A stretch of DNA of 15,153 nucleotides from Planctomycetota bacterium (GTDB lineage Bacteria; Planctomycetota; UBA8742; JACQVU01). The notes under the pieces are model-generated. The model ran no database searches. It was not told the origin of the DNA and saw nothing but the letters and a program-made list of their open reading frames with translations. Location: assembly GCA_016209585.1 (NCBI GenBank), contig JACQVU010000258.1, forward strand, positions 1 to 15,153, in the 5' to 3' direction. Below, piece by piece: positions 6,536 through 14,288 of this stretch. Each line of letters begins with the position of its first letter. Position 1 is the first letter of the stretch. The translations under genes and the position numbers were made by a program.

Positions 6536-9500
6536 CTACTTCCGCTTCCGCAGTCCGCGCTTGCGCCGGGCGCGGTCGCGGGCCGCGAAAAGACCCTGCA
6601 TGTACTCCGCTCCCGACGCCGCCGGCCCATCCCCCGGCCCCGCCTCCGCCCCGGCGCCCTCCCCAGCCGCGCCGGGAGGACCGGCCGCCACCGCCGGGGG
6701 TTCACCTTCCGGCGCCGCCGGCGGCCCGGGCTGCTCCGGCCCCGCGGGGGAGATCGCGGCCCCGTGCGCCGGGACACCCCCGCCCACCGCCGCCGCGGTC
6801 TTCGTCGCGACGGCCCTTTTGCGGCGCGACCGGCGCAACCGGGCGACGACGAAACCCACCGGCGCGAGCAGCGCACGGTACTCAATGTCGAGCCGCCGGA
6901 AGGCGATGTCGAGGAAGAAAAGCCCCAGCGCCGCCCAGAACAGTGCCCGCCAGAGCGGCTGGCGGGTGTCTACGCGGGTGAGGTCGCGGTCGAAGGCCCG
7001 CGCCGGTTCGCGGATTTCCCGCCCGCCCGACGCCCGCAGCACGGCGGCGAAGAGGCGCTCATCGCTCTCCCGCGCCGAGTACTCCGCCGACGCCGATCGC
7101 GTGAAGCCGGTGGTGATCAACCGCCCGCCGCCGGCGTCGGCGGCGAAGTAGTAAGCGCCTTCCTGCCCGGCGTCGAACTCGCCCTCGTAGCGGCCCAGGG
7201 CCGTCTGCCGCAGCAGCACTTCGGCGGGGCGGCCAGAAGGGGGATAGACCTTGCCTTTGATGGTGAGGCCATCGAGCGTGCGCCCTTCCTCGTCTTCGCC
7301 GAACACGACGATTTTCCCCTCGGCGTCCGATCCGCCGACCGCGACCTGGCTCTCGAAGTCGGCCCGGCTGACTTTCTTCAGCGTCCATTCGATGACCTGG
7401 CGCCAGAAGCGGTCGTACTTTCCCCACTGGACCCAGGGCGTGGCCCAGCGCCGGCCGAGGTCGCTGGTGAAGGCGACGGCGCGGCCCACGCCGTACTCCC
7501 ACTGCGCCAGGATGGGGTCTTCCTCGGCGTCTTTGATGCTCGACAAAAGGGGATACTGCGGCCGCACCGCGGCGTTCCGCTTCTGCGAGGTGGTGACGTA
7601 GCCGGTGAGGGGGGGCAGGTCGTTCTGGCCGATGCCCTGCAGCATCTGCGACACGTCGGCCACGCGGGGCCGCTGCGTCTCTTCCATGAACATGCCGCGG
7701 CGCACGACGGCCGACTCTTTAATAAAGATGCGCGGCAGGCTCTTGGCGTCCAGCACGTTGTAGAACCTGCCCCCCGTGGCCTCAGCCATGCCGCGCATGG
7801 TGTCCATTTCCGGCTGGCCGTGGCCGGAGATCAGCACCGTGGAGAGTGTGATGCCGGCGCTCGCCAGATCGTTCAACTCCTTGGGGCTGGGCCGCGCCGG
7901 GTCGCCGTCGGAGATCACGATCACGTGCTTGCGCACCGCGTCTTTCGCCCTCGGGTCGGCCGTCAACCCCTCGTGCGCCAACCGCACGAACCGCCCGAAG
8001 TCCGGCGCGTCGCCGTTCACCATGTCGTCCACGGTCCGCGAGAGTTCGTCCTTGTCGCGCGCCGGCTGCAGGTTGATCAGCCACCGTTCCCCGCCTCCGC
8101 GGGCATCGTAGTAGAGGACGCCGATAACGTCGTTGGCGCCCAGGACGCCGATGGCCTCCTTCGCCACCCGCTTGCCCCACTCCGTCGTGCCCGGAATCTC
8201 CATGGTGTGCAGCACCAGCACCAGCGCGCCCTTGGGCGTTACCTTGCGGTTGGTCACGTCCATGTTCACCGGCAACGCGGCCTCCACCGCCGATCCCTGG
8301 TACCCGCCGGCCCCGAAAGCGTCCCCCCCGCCCACCATGATCAACCCCACGCCGAACTCGTGCACCGCGTCGTGCAGCATCTCCTTCTGCTCGTCCGAAA
8401 ACGCCGCCGCCGGCACGTTCGACAACACGATGGCGTCGTACGACGCCAGCCCCAGCATCGTCTGCGGACAGTCGGCGCTCGGCCGGTGTTCGATGGTGAA
8501 CGGCGTCTCCGGCCGCCCCGGCCGCGACGCCATCGCCGCCAGCAGCAGCCGCGCGCTGGCGGGATCGTCGTCCAGCAGCAGCACCGTGGGCCGGTCGCCG
8601 GAGGCGTAGGTGTAGGCGAACGCCCGGTTGTTCCCCGTCACCGTGTCACGTTCCGGCGCGATCCGCACCTGGAACGAGTGCAACCCCGCCGTCGTCACCG
8701 GCTGGGGCAACGCGATGGCGTTCTTCCCCGGCCGCAACTTCACCCGCATGCGCTCCCGCGGAACGAAGAGCGTGGCCTTCGTCTCGCCCTCGCCGTTCAA
8801 CACGAGCGTCGTTTCGCTCTCCCCGCCCGCCGCCGTCTCCCACGCCGGCGCGCGCCCCGTCTCTCCCCGGCCGCGATGCTCTACGGCCAGCGTCGCGGCC
8901 CCGCCGCACTCCAGCCTCACGTACAGGCTTCGCGCGTGCCGCCCGCCGGCCAGCGGGATCGGGGCGGGCGCGCCCACCGCCGCCTCGGCCCCGGCCGCCC
9001 CGGCAAGCACCCGGTAGCGCGCCTCCGCCGGCCCGGGGAGTTCCAGCGTCTCGTCGATCGCCACCACGTGGCGGCCGGCCGCCAGCCGTGTGCCCTCGGC
9101 CAGCGGCAGGCCGTCAACGGTCGCCTCCGCCCGCGCCGCGCCGCCCTCCGCGCCGGTGATGGCGCGAAGCACCGTCAGCCGCGCGGCTCCTTTCGGCAAG
9201 GCGGCTGAGAGGCGCTCGCCCCCGGTGGCCTCGTTGTTCGCCAGCACGTCGATCTCGGCCGTGGTTTCCACCGTGGAGTGGATGATGCACCGCAACTCGA
9301 ACTTCCGGCCCACGGTGACGTGGTCGGGGCAGGTCACCTTCTCCACCAGCACCTCTTCTTCATGTTTGTAACGGATAGGGAAGAGGTCCACCGCGACGCC
9401 GGCGGCGCGCGCCTTCTCCACGGCGGCCACCACGTCGCCCCGGTTCTCGTTGCCGTCGGTGATCAGCACCACCCGCCGCCCCGCCCCTTCCGCGAACGAC

Positions 9501-9949
9501 GAGGCCGCCAACCGCAAGGCCGCGCCGATGGCGGTCTTCTCCGGGTCCACCCAGGTGTGCAGCGACGGCGCCAACCCGGAAAACTCCGCCGCGAAGGGTT
9601 GCTCGATCGCCGCCTCGCCCCCGAAGGCCACCACCTCCAGCCGGTCGCCAGGGTGGCGCGCGCCGGAGGCCTCGCTGATGAACTTCGCCGCGCGGCGCAA
9701 CTCGGCCTCGGGCACGGATCGCGAATAGTCGACGCAGAACGCCACCGCCACGCTCTCATCGGGACGCTCGGCGCGCGGGTCGGCGAGCAGCAACGTCAGG
9801 ATGAGGATCACCACCAGCCGGATTCCCAGCGCCACCTTGCGGCGCGCCCCGGCCAGCCCGGAAAGCGACCGCCGCGCGATCCACACCGCCGCGGCGGCCA
9901 GCACCGGGAACAGCCACAGGAAATAGGGGTTGCCGAACGCGATCCCCAT
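6536..9949 (-). CDS. Giant membrane protein: BatA-like VWA, GATase-like domain, second VWA
   Basis: A 1137-residue protein. Two membrane segments (about 9-25 and 41-56) precede VWA domain 1, whose metal site is complete: DYSRS (74-78), T139 and D165 in LITDGN. Beta-rich linkers cover about 200-450. A glutamine-amidotransferase-like (GATase1-like) domain spans about 455-565 and includes GLIMVGGGDAFGAGGY (535-550). The nucleophile-elbow position holds Met instead of Cys, so no amidotransferase activity is expected. VWA domain 2 (about 574-745) has HTMEIPG (581-587) in place of DxSxS but keeps VISDGD (678-683). A third membrane segment (about 999-1016) leads to a Pro/Ala/Gly-rich tail (about 1055-1110) and a basic end, presumably cytoplasmic. 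The layout matches long VWA/GATase-like proteins that accompany MoxR clusters. It starts 7 nt after the NHL gene; GAAGG just before the ATG overlaps the region of that gene's stop, so the two are coupled. Confidence 0.9.
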   Translation of the reverse strand: MGIAFGNPYFLWLFPVLAAAAVWIARRSLSGLAGARRKVALGIRLVVILILTLLLADPRAERPDESVAVAFCVDYSRSVPEAELRRAAKFISEASGARHPGDRLEVVAFGGEAAIEQPFAAEFSGLAPSLHTWVDPEKTAIGAALRLAASSFAEGAGRRVVLITDGNENRGDVVAAVEKARAAGVAVDLFPIRYKHEEEVLVEKVTCPDHVTVGRKFELRCIIHSTVETTAEIDVLANNEATGGERLSAALPKGAARLTVLRAITGAEGGAARAEATVDGLPLAEGTRLAAGRHVVAIDETLELPGPAEARYRVLAGAAGAEAAVGAPAPIPLAGGRHARSLYVRLECGGAATLAVEHRGRGETGRAPAWETAAGGESETTLVLNGEGETKATLFVPRERMRVKLRPGKNAIALPQPVTTAGLHSFQVRIAPERDTVTGNNRAFAYTYASGDRPTVLLLDDDPASARLLLAAMASRPGRPETPFTIEHRPSADCPQTMLGLASYDAIVLSNVPAAAFSDEQKEMLHDAVHEFGVGLIMVGGGDAFGAGGYQGSAVEAALPVNMDVTNRKVTPKGALVLVLHTMEIPGTTEWGKRVAKEAIGVLGANDVIGVLYYDARGGGERWLINLQPARDKDELSRTVDDMVNGDAPDFGRFVRLAHEGLTADPRAKDAVRKHVIVISDGDPARPSPKELNDLASAGITLSTVLISGHGQPEMDTMRGMAEATGGRFYNVLDAKSLPRIFIKESAVVRRGMFMEETQRPRVADVSQMLQGIGQNDLPPLTGYVTTSQKRNAAVRPQYPLLSSIKDAEEDPILAQWEYGVGRAVAFTSDLGRRWATPWVQWGKYDRFWRQVIEWTLKKVSRADFESQVAVGGSDAEGKIVVFGEDEEGRTLDGLTIKGKVYPPSGRPAEVLLRQTALGRYEGEFDAGQEGAYYFAADAGGGRLITTGFTRSASAEYSARESDERLFAAVLRASGGREIREPARAFDRDLTRVDTRQPLWRALFWAALGLFFLDIAFRRLDIEYRALLAPVGFVVARLRRSRRKRAVATKTAAAVGGGVPAHGAAISPAGPEQPGPPAAPEGEPPAVAAGPPGAAGEGAGAEAGPGDGPAASGAEYMQGLFAARDRARRKRGLRKRK

Positions 9950-9956
9950 GCGCCCT

Positions 9957-11027
9957 TCACCGAAAACGCAGCGCCACGACGCGGTGGTTCTTCGTGTCAG
10001 CCACGTAGACCACCCCGCGCGAGTTCACCGCCACGCCCCAGGGGTAGTTGAACTGTTCCGCGCCCGTGCCGAACGACCCTGCCGCGCCCAGCGGCCGACC
10101 CTCGGCCGTGAAGCGCTGCACGCGGTGGTTGCCGTACTCCACGACGTACAGCGTGCCGTCCGGCCCGGCCGCCACGTCCATCGGCGTCACCATGCGACCC
10201 GGGCCGCTCCCCCGCCCGCCGAATTCCCGCACGAAGCGCCCGGCCGCGTCGAACCCCTGCACACGGTCGTTGGTGGAGTCGGCCACGCACAAAAGCGTCC
10301 CGCCCGGCCCCGCCACGGCGCAGATGCCCATCGGCCTCCGGAAGTGGCCGGGAAGTTCCCCGAACTCGCCGAAGGCCGTCAAAAGGCGGCCGTCGGACGC
10401 GAAACCCAGCACCCGGTCGTGCCCCTCCCGACCGTATTCGCTCACGTAAATGCCCCCTTCCCCCAGCGGCGACCCGGCCCCGCGGGGAAGAACGCAGGCG
10501 TCGGTCAGGTAGACGAAACAGTCCGCCTCCCCCGCCCCGTACCGGCCCCAACGGGCCAGTTCCCGACCCTCCGGGCTGTACCGCAGCATCCGCGAGTTGT
10601 GCGTGTCCGCCACCAGGATCGTGCCGTCGTGATCGAAGCCCAACCCGGTCGGCGTGCCGGTGTCGCTCTTGGGCAGCGCCCACTCGTTCAGGAAGGTCCC
10701 GTCGGCCTGGAACCGCTGCACTCGCCCGGAGCGGTCCACCACCGCGATCACGTCGCCAGGCCCGACCGCGATCCCGCGCGGGGCCGCGAACTTCCCCGGC
10801 GTGCTGCCCCGCGTGCCGAACTCGAAAAGCCACTCCACGCCCTCAGCCGGTGACGATGAAGAAGCCTCCCCGCCCGGAGAAGGCCACCCGGACGCCGACC
10901 ACGCCGCGCCCGCGAACGCGGCCAGCAGCGCGCCGGCCACCGCCACCGCCGCCACCGCGCCGCCTCGCGCGGCGGTCGCGGCGCGAGCCTCATGGCAATC
11001 CCGCGGAAAGTCTCTGCGCGGCCTCAT
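9957..11027 (-). CDS. Membrane-anchored NHL-repeat beta-propeller protein
   Basis: A 356-residue protein. A basic N-terminus and one hydrophobic segment (about 22-45) make an uncleaved anchor or a signal peptide. A Ser/Pro linker leads to about six NHL repeats from residue 66 to the end. Typical repeat phrases are APRGIAV, PTGLGFDHDGTILVADT, RPMGICAV, TPMDVAAGPDGTLYVVEYGNHRVQRF and YPWGVAVNSRGVVYVADTKN, each shortened here. Such propellers bind proteins, ligands or cell-surface material, and the specific target cannot be read. The ATG at 11027 has AGGAAGG at 11047-11041, a rather long 13-nt spacer, so a few N-terminal residues may be wrong. The gene starts 39 nt after the coiled-coil gene and stops 7 nt before the large VWA gene. 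It therefore belongs to the operon and probably acts in the periplasm beside the VWA domains. Confidence 0.9.
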   Translation of the reverse strand: MRPRRDFPRDCHEARAATAARGGAVAAVAVAGALLAAFAGAAWSASGWPSPGGEASSSSPAEGVEWLFEFGTRGSTPGKFAAPRGIAVGPGDVIAVVDRSGRVQRFQADGTFLNEWALPKSDTGTPTGLGFDHDGTILVADTHNSRMLRYSPEGRELARWGRYGAGEADCFVYLTDACVLPRGAGSPLGEGGIYVSEYGREGHDRVLGFASDGRLLTAFGEFGELPGHFRRPMGICAVAGPGGTLLCVADSTNDRVQGFDAAGRFVREFGGRGSGPGRMVTPMDVAAGPDGTLYVVEYGNHRVQRFTAEGRPLGAAGSFGTGAEQFNYPWGVAVNSRGVVYVADTKNHRVVALRFR

Positions 11028-11066
11028 CCTGTCACACGAGCCTTCCTGAAGCCCTCCCCGATCGCC

Positions 11067-13229
11067 TCAGAACTCGCCCTCGTCGCCCCCTGGTGGCGCC
11101 GGAGCGGACTCCGGTTCCGACCCCGATCCGCCTGGCGACGCGGGCGTCGGCGTCGACGTTGACTTCGGTTCCTCGCCCGCCGCGCCCGGCGGTGGCGCCG
11201 CCGCGCCGCCGGCGCCTTCGTCGACGGCCTCCGGCTTTAATGAACGGAAGTACTGGCGCAGATGTTTGCGGTAGCGCGGCGGCACCAGCGTGGAGTCGAT
11301 GGCCTCCTCTTCCCGCTGCGCCGCCTCCCGCGCCGGGCTGGAGCGCGGAACCTTCAACAGCCCTTCCTGGGGCAGGCCGCGCTCGTACCCGGCGCCGGCG
11401 TAACTGCCGGGGTTGCTCTTGCCGGTGGCGCGCTCGTCCTTCATGTCGGAGTCCGGCGCGAACGTGTCGCGCGGCTGCTCGCCCCCGCCGCGCCCGCGGG
11501 GCCCCGGCCGGCCGCCACGCCCCATGCGGGCGCTGTTCTTGACCACCGGCCGGCCCCGTCCGCGGGCGCGCAGGCTCTCCAGGAGCGAGAGCATCTCCCC
11601 CAGGTCCTCGCCCGACAGTTTCCCCATGCCCCGCGACAGGCCGGCGCGCAACTTGCCCAGCATCTCCGACTCCATCAACTGCTCCATCAACTGCTGCAGG
11701 TCGTCGGCGGAGAGCGCGTCGAGCATGCTGATCAAGCGGTCGATCTGCTCCTTGGTCAGTTCGGGCTGGGCTTGCTCATACTCCTGCTCCATTCCCTGGC
11801 AGGCCTGCTCCATCTGCTTCTCAAGTTCCTCCAGCTGTTTCTGGCACTGGCCCAGTTTCTCGCGCATCTTCTCGGCCAGTTCCTTCAGTTTCTGTTCCAT
11901 CTCCGGCGACAGGGCCTTCTCCAGGCGATCTTCCAGCGCCTGCATTTTCTCCGTGAGCCGCCGCATGCGCTCCAGATCGGCGGCGGACAGTTCCTGCTGC
12001 TCGCAGAGCGCGTCCATCTCCTTCTGCGCCTCGCGCAACTCTTCCAGCGTCTCTGGCATTTCAGCCGCTTCCAGCGCCTTCTGGAACTCCTCGTCTTCCA
12101 GCATTTCCCGCAGCCGGCGGCGGGTGTCGCTGAGGGCGTCGTTCTTCAGGAACTTCTCCGCGTCCACGCGAGGTTGCTCGGCGAGCGTCTGGCCGGCCTC
12201 GGCCATGGTCTCGCCCAGGTCTTTCAGGTCTTTCGCCAGCGGGGAGAGGTCGCCGCTGTTCTCCATCGCGGCGGCCATTTTTTGCAGTTCGGCGCCCAGC
12301 CGTTTCAGGTCGGCGCCGGAGAGTTTGCCGCTCTTGATCTGCTCGCCCAGCGCCGCCTTCAACTTCTCCAACTCCTGCTGGGCGCGCTCGGCGTCCAGGT
12401 CTTGCAGGGCGTCCATCAGGTTGGAAGTGGTCTCTTCCCACGACGCCTTGGAGACGGCGTCCTGGAACGTCTTCATCTTCTCGACGGCGTCCTTCTCCCG
12501 CTCGGCCACCTGCCGGTCAAGTTCGGAGAGGCGCGCCATGGCCTCCTCCGGCGTCGGGGGCGCTTCCCGGAACTCTTCGCGCGCCTCTTCGATCCGCGCC
12601 AGCGCCTCCCGCACCTCGTCGTACTTGCCGCGCGCCTCCGGCTTCGCCAGGTCTTTCCGCACCTCCTCCGCCTCCACCGCCAGCGCGCGGGCCGCGGCCT
12701 CCACCCGATCGCGCTGCCGGCGCTGCTCCGCTTCCCGGGCGCGGTGGCCGAAGGGGTCGAACTCCGGCATCAACAGGAACAACAGCCCCGCGCCCACGCA
12801 CGCGAACGGCAGGATGCGCGCCGCCAGCGGCGCCCGGAACCGCGCCACCGGCCGCCCCGCGGCCTCCCGCAGCGCCTGCTCGGCGTCCCGCACCACGGCG
12901 CGCACCACTTCGTCCCCGACGCGATCCGAAAGCACCAGCGCCGTCGAAAACCGTTCCTGACCCGCCAACCGCTCGTCCATGAGCAACGACACCCGCTCGC
13001 GCGACGGCAACCCCACCGCGCCCCAGACCAGCGCCACGCCGAGCGCCGCGCCGCACGCCAGCAAACCCGCGGCCAGCCCGTCCCACGCCACCAGCGAGGC
13101 CTGCGCGGCCACGAACCAGCCGCACAACAGAAATATGGCGAACGTCACGGTGACCACCAGCCGCTCGCAGACCCGCTCGAGCAGCAACCGCTGCCGAACC
13201 ACGGACACCTGGCGCGATATCGTTCCCAT
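11067..13229 (-). CDS. Three-helix membrane protein with a very long coiled coil (DUF4175-like)
   Basis: A 720-residue protein. Membrane segments lie at about 24-42, 48-72 and 139-154. Between the second and third is LMDERLAGQERFSTALVLSD (83-102), a motif I associate with DUF4175-type proteins; that family link is tentative. Residues about 160-560 are almost pure charged helix rich in Glu, Lys, Gln and Leu, a long coiled coil likely to reach across the periplasm. A Gly/Arg-rich patch follows, then a conserved-looking VPPRYRKHLRQYFRSL (649-664) and a Pro/Ser/Gly-rich acidic tail (about 668-720). The start ATG at 13229 is preferred over one at 13262 because AGGAGGGAG lies inside that longer reading, upstream of 13229. 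The gene precedes the NHL gene by 39 nt. It could be a scaffold for the VWA proteins, which is inference. Confidence 0.88.
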   Translation of the reverse strand: MGTISRQVSVVRQRLLLERVCERLVVTVTFAIFLLCGWFVAAQASLVAWDGLAAGLLACGAALGVALVWGAVGLPSRERVSLLMDERLAGQERFSTALVLSDRVGDEVVRAVVRDAEQALREAAGRPVARFRAPLAARILPFACVGAGLLFLLMPEFDPFGHRAREAEQRRQRDRVEAAARALAVEAEEVRKDLAKPEARGKYDEVREALARIEEAREEFREAPPTPEEAMARLSELDRQVAEREKDAVEKMKTFQDAVSKASWEETTSNLMDALQDLDAERAQQELEKLKAALGEQIKSGKLSGADLKRLGAELQKMAAAMENSGDLSPLAKDLKDLGETMAEAGQTLAEQPRVDAEKFLKNDALSDTRRRLREMLEDEEFQKALEAAEMPETLEELREAQKEMDALCEQQELSAADLERMRRLTEKMQALEDRLEKALSPEMEQKLKELAEKMREKLGQCQKQLEELEKQMEQACQGMEQEYEQAQPELTKEQIDRLISMLDALSADDLQQLMEQLMESEMLGKLRAGLSRGMGKLSGEDLGEMLSLLESLRARGRGRPVVKNSARMGRGGRPGPRGRGGGEQPRDTFAPDSDMKDERATGKSNPGSYAGAGYERGLPQEGLLKVPRSSPAREAAQREEEAIDSTLVPPRYRKHLRQYFRSLKPEAVDEGAGGAAAPPPGAAGEEPKSTSTPTPASPGGSGSEPESAPAPPGGDEGEF

Positions 13230-13243
13230 GTTCGTCTCAACTC

Positions 13244-13249
13244 CCTCCT
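13244..13249 (-). promoter_or_regulatory. Ribosome binding site deciding the coiled-coil gene start
   Basis: AGGAGG on the minus strand, continuing into GAG, lies 11-14 nt before the ATG at 13229 depending on the register used. It falls inside the reading frame that would begin at 13262, arguing against that earlier start. Confidence 0.55.
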
Positions 13250-13265
13250 GATGATAACGCATCGT

Positions 13266-13283
13266 CGGCCCGACCGGCCCGAC
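13266..13283. repeat. 9-bp direct repeat in the leader of the coiled-coil gene
   Basis: CGGCCCGAC occurs twice head to tail, in the 89-nt gap between the exported-protein stop and the coiled-coil gene start. It could be a regulator site or simple slippage; nothing further supports a function. The rest of this gap holds the ribosome binding site and no clear promoter. Confidence 0.5.
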
Positions 13284-13318
13284 CGAAAATCACGTTCTCC
13301 CGCCGGTCCTCCCCGCCA

Positions 13319-14236
13319 TCACTGGCCGCCGGTCGATTCGGTCGCCTGGCCCTCGTCGGACGTCGCCTCGGGTTCGCTCTTGAATTCCAGCGCCTCGGCC
13401 TGGGTGATGGGCGTCATGTCCAGCAGCAATTCCCCCCCGCCTTCCGCCGGAATGTTGGAAATCTTCCCCTTCGCGGCGATGCTGCCCGTCAGTTTGCCAG
13501 TCTCGATCTTTCCCGTCGCCAGGCGATAGGTCACGATGCCCTTGGCGCTGAGACGCACGTCAAGGTCGTAGTCGGCCTCCAGCCCCTCGGCCCAGCCTTC
13601 CACGTAAATTTCGGCGACCTCCGGCTGGCCGCCTTTGCCGTTCACGATCCGTTCGAGCCGCCCCTTGCCGCCGCCGCCCCGCATCTCGCGGAAGTCGCTG
13701 AGCCAGAGGAGTTTCACGTGCTCCAGCGCGCGGTCCCAACTTTCGCCGATGCGCACCGGCTTGTCGGGGCAGAAGGCGCGCTCGTAGTTGTCGGGCAGCA
13801 TCAACCGCAGTTCCTTCTCCTCCGGCGCCCCCCGCACCACCTGGTAGGCGCGGGCGTCGAGGTCGCCGTTGATGATGAACGTGGTTCCCATCAGCGTGCT
13901 GCTCTTGCGGGCCTTGAGGATGCCGTTGAACGAGCGCTCCTTGCGATAGTAGATGGTGCGCTCCACGCTGGTCTTGCTCACCGCGTCGTGCGCCAGCGTC
14001 TTGTCGCTGAGCACCGTCAGGCGCGTGGAGTAGACAGCCATCGGCTTCGGCTCGCCCTTCTTGAACTCCATCATCAGGTTCAGTTTCTTGCTGAGCAGGA
14101 ACTTGCGGTGCGCCACTTCGCCGTCCGTGAACCGGGGGCGGATGTCGTACACCGGCTCCTCCCCCGCCCCCGCCAACGCCGGGAGCAGGACGACGCCAGC
14201 CGCCACGATCCACCACCGGAACTTGATACCGCGCAT
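13319..14236 (-). CDS. Exported protein of unknown function
   Basis: A 305-residue protein with a Sec signal peptide: basic start MRGIKFR, hydrophobic core at 8-22 and a likely cut near AGA-G (22-25). The mature part begins with YDIRPRF (30-36) and reads as alternating beta strands. Examples are STRLTVLS, the stretch around 200-250 with DYDLDVRLSAKGIVTYRLA, and IETGKLTGSIAAKGKI. A low-complexity acidic Ser/Thr tail follows. One cysteine lies in ERAFCPDK. There are no catalytic motifs I can name. It resembles in general style periplasmic beta-rich proteins such as DUF6263, but I would not assign it. The start ATG at 14236 is chosen because it places the signal peptide at the N-terminus and follows a GGAGGGGG stretch; an open frame extends further upstream but is not signal-like. 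The gene is 52 nt from the radical SAM gene and 89 nt from the coiled-coil gene. Confidence 0.85.
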   Translation of the reverse strand: MRGIKFRWWIVAAGVVLLPALAGAGEEPVYDIRPRFTDGEVAHRKFLLSKKLNLMMEFKKGEPKPMAVYSTRLTVLSDKTLAHDAVSKTSVERTIYYRKERSFNGILKARKSSTLMGTTFIINGDLDARAYQVVRGAPEEKELRLMLPDNYERAFCPDKPVRIGESWDRALEHVKLLWLSDFREMRGGGGKGRLERIVNGKGGQPEVAEIYVEGWAEGLEADYDLDVRLSAKGIVTYRLATGKIETGKLTGSIAAKGKISNIPAEGGGELLLDMTPITQAEALEFKSEPEATSDEGQATESTGGQ

Positions 14237-14288
14237 GGGTTGGTTTCCCCCTCCGCCCGGCATGACCCCCCGCCGCGACGCGGAACGA

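Noticed and set aside
13230..13318. Internal promoter before the coiled-coil gene (TTATCA near 13255)
   Set aside because: A weak -10-like hexamer is present, but no -35 lies at 15-19 bp from it.
11262..13529. 755-residue plus-strand open frame rich in Leu, Gln and His
   Set aside because: Antisense to the coiled-coil gene. Its Leu/Phe/Gln repeats are the complement of Glu/Lys/Leu codons, so the pattern is not independent.
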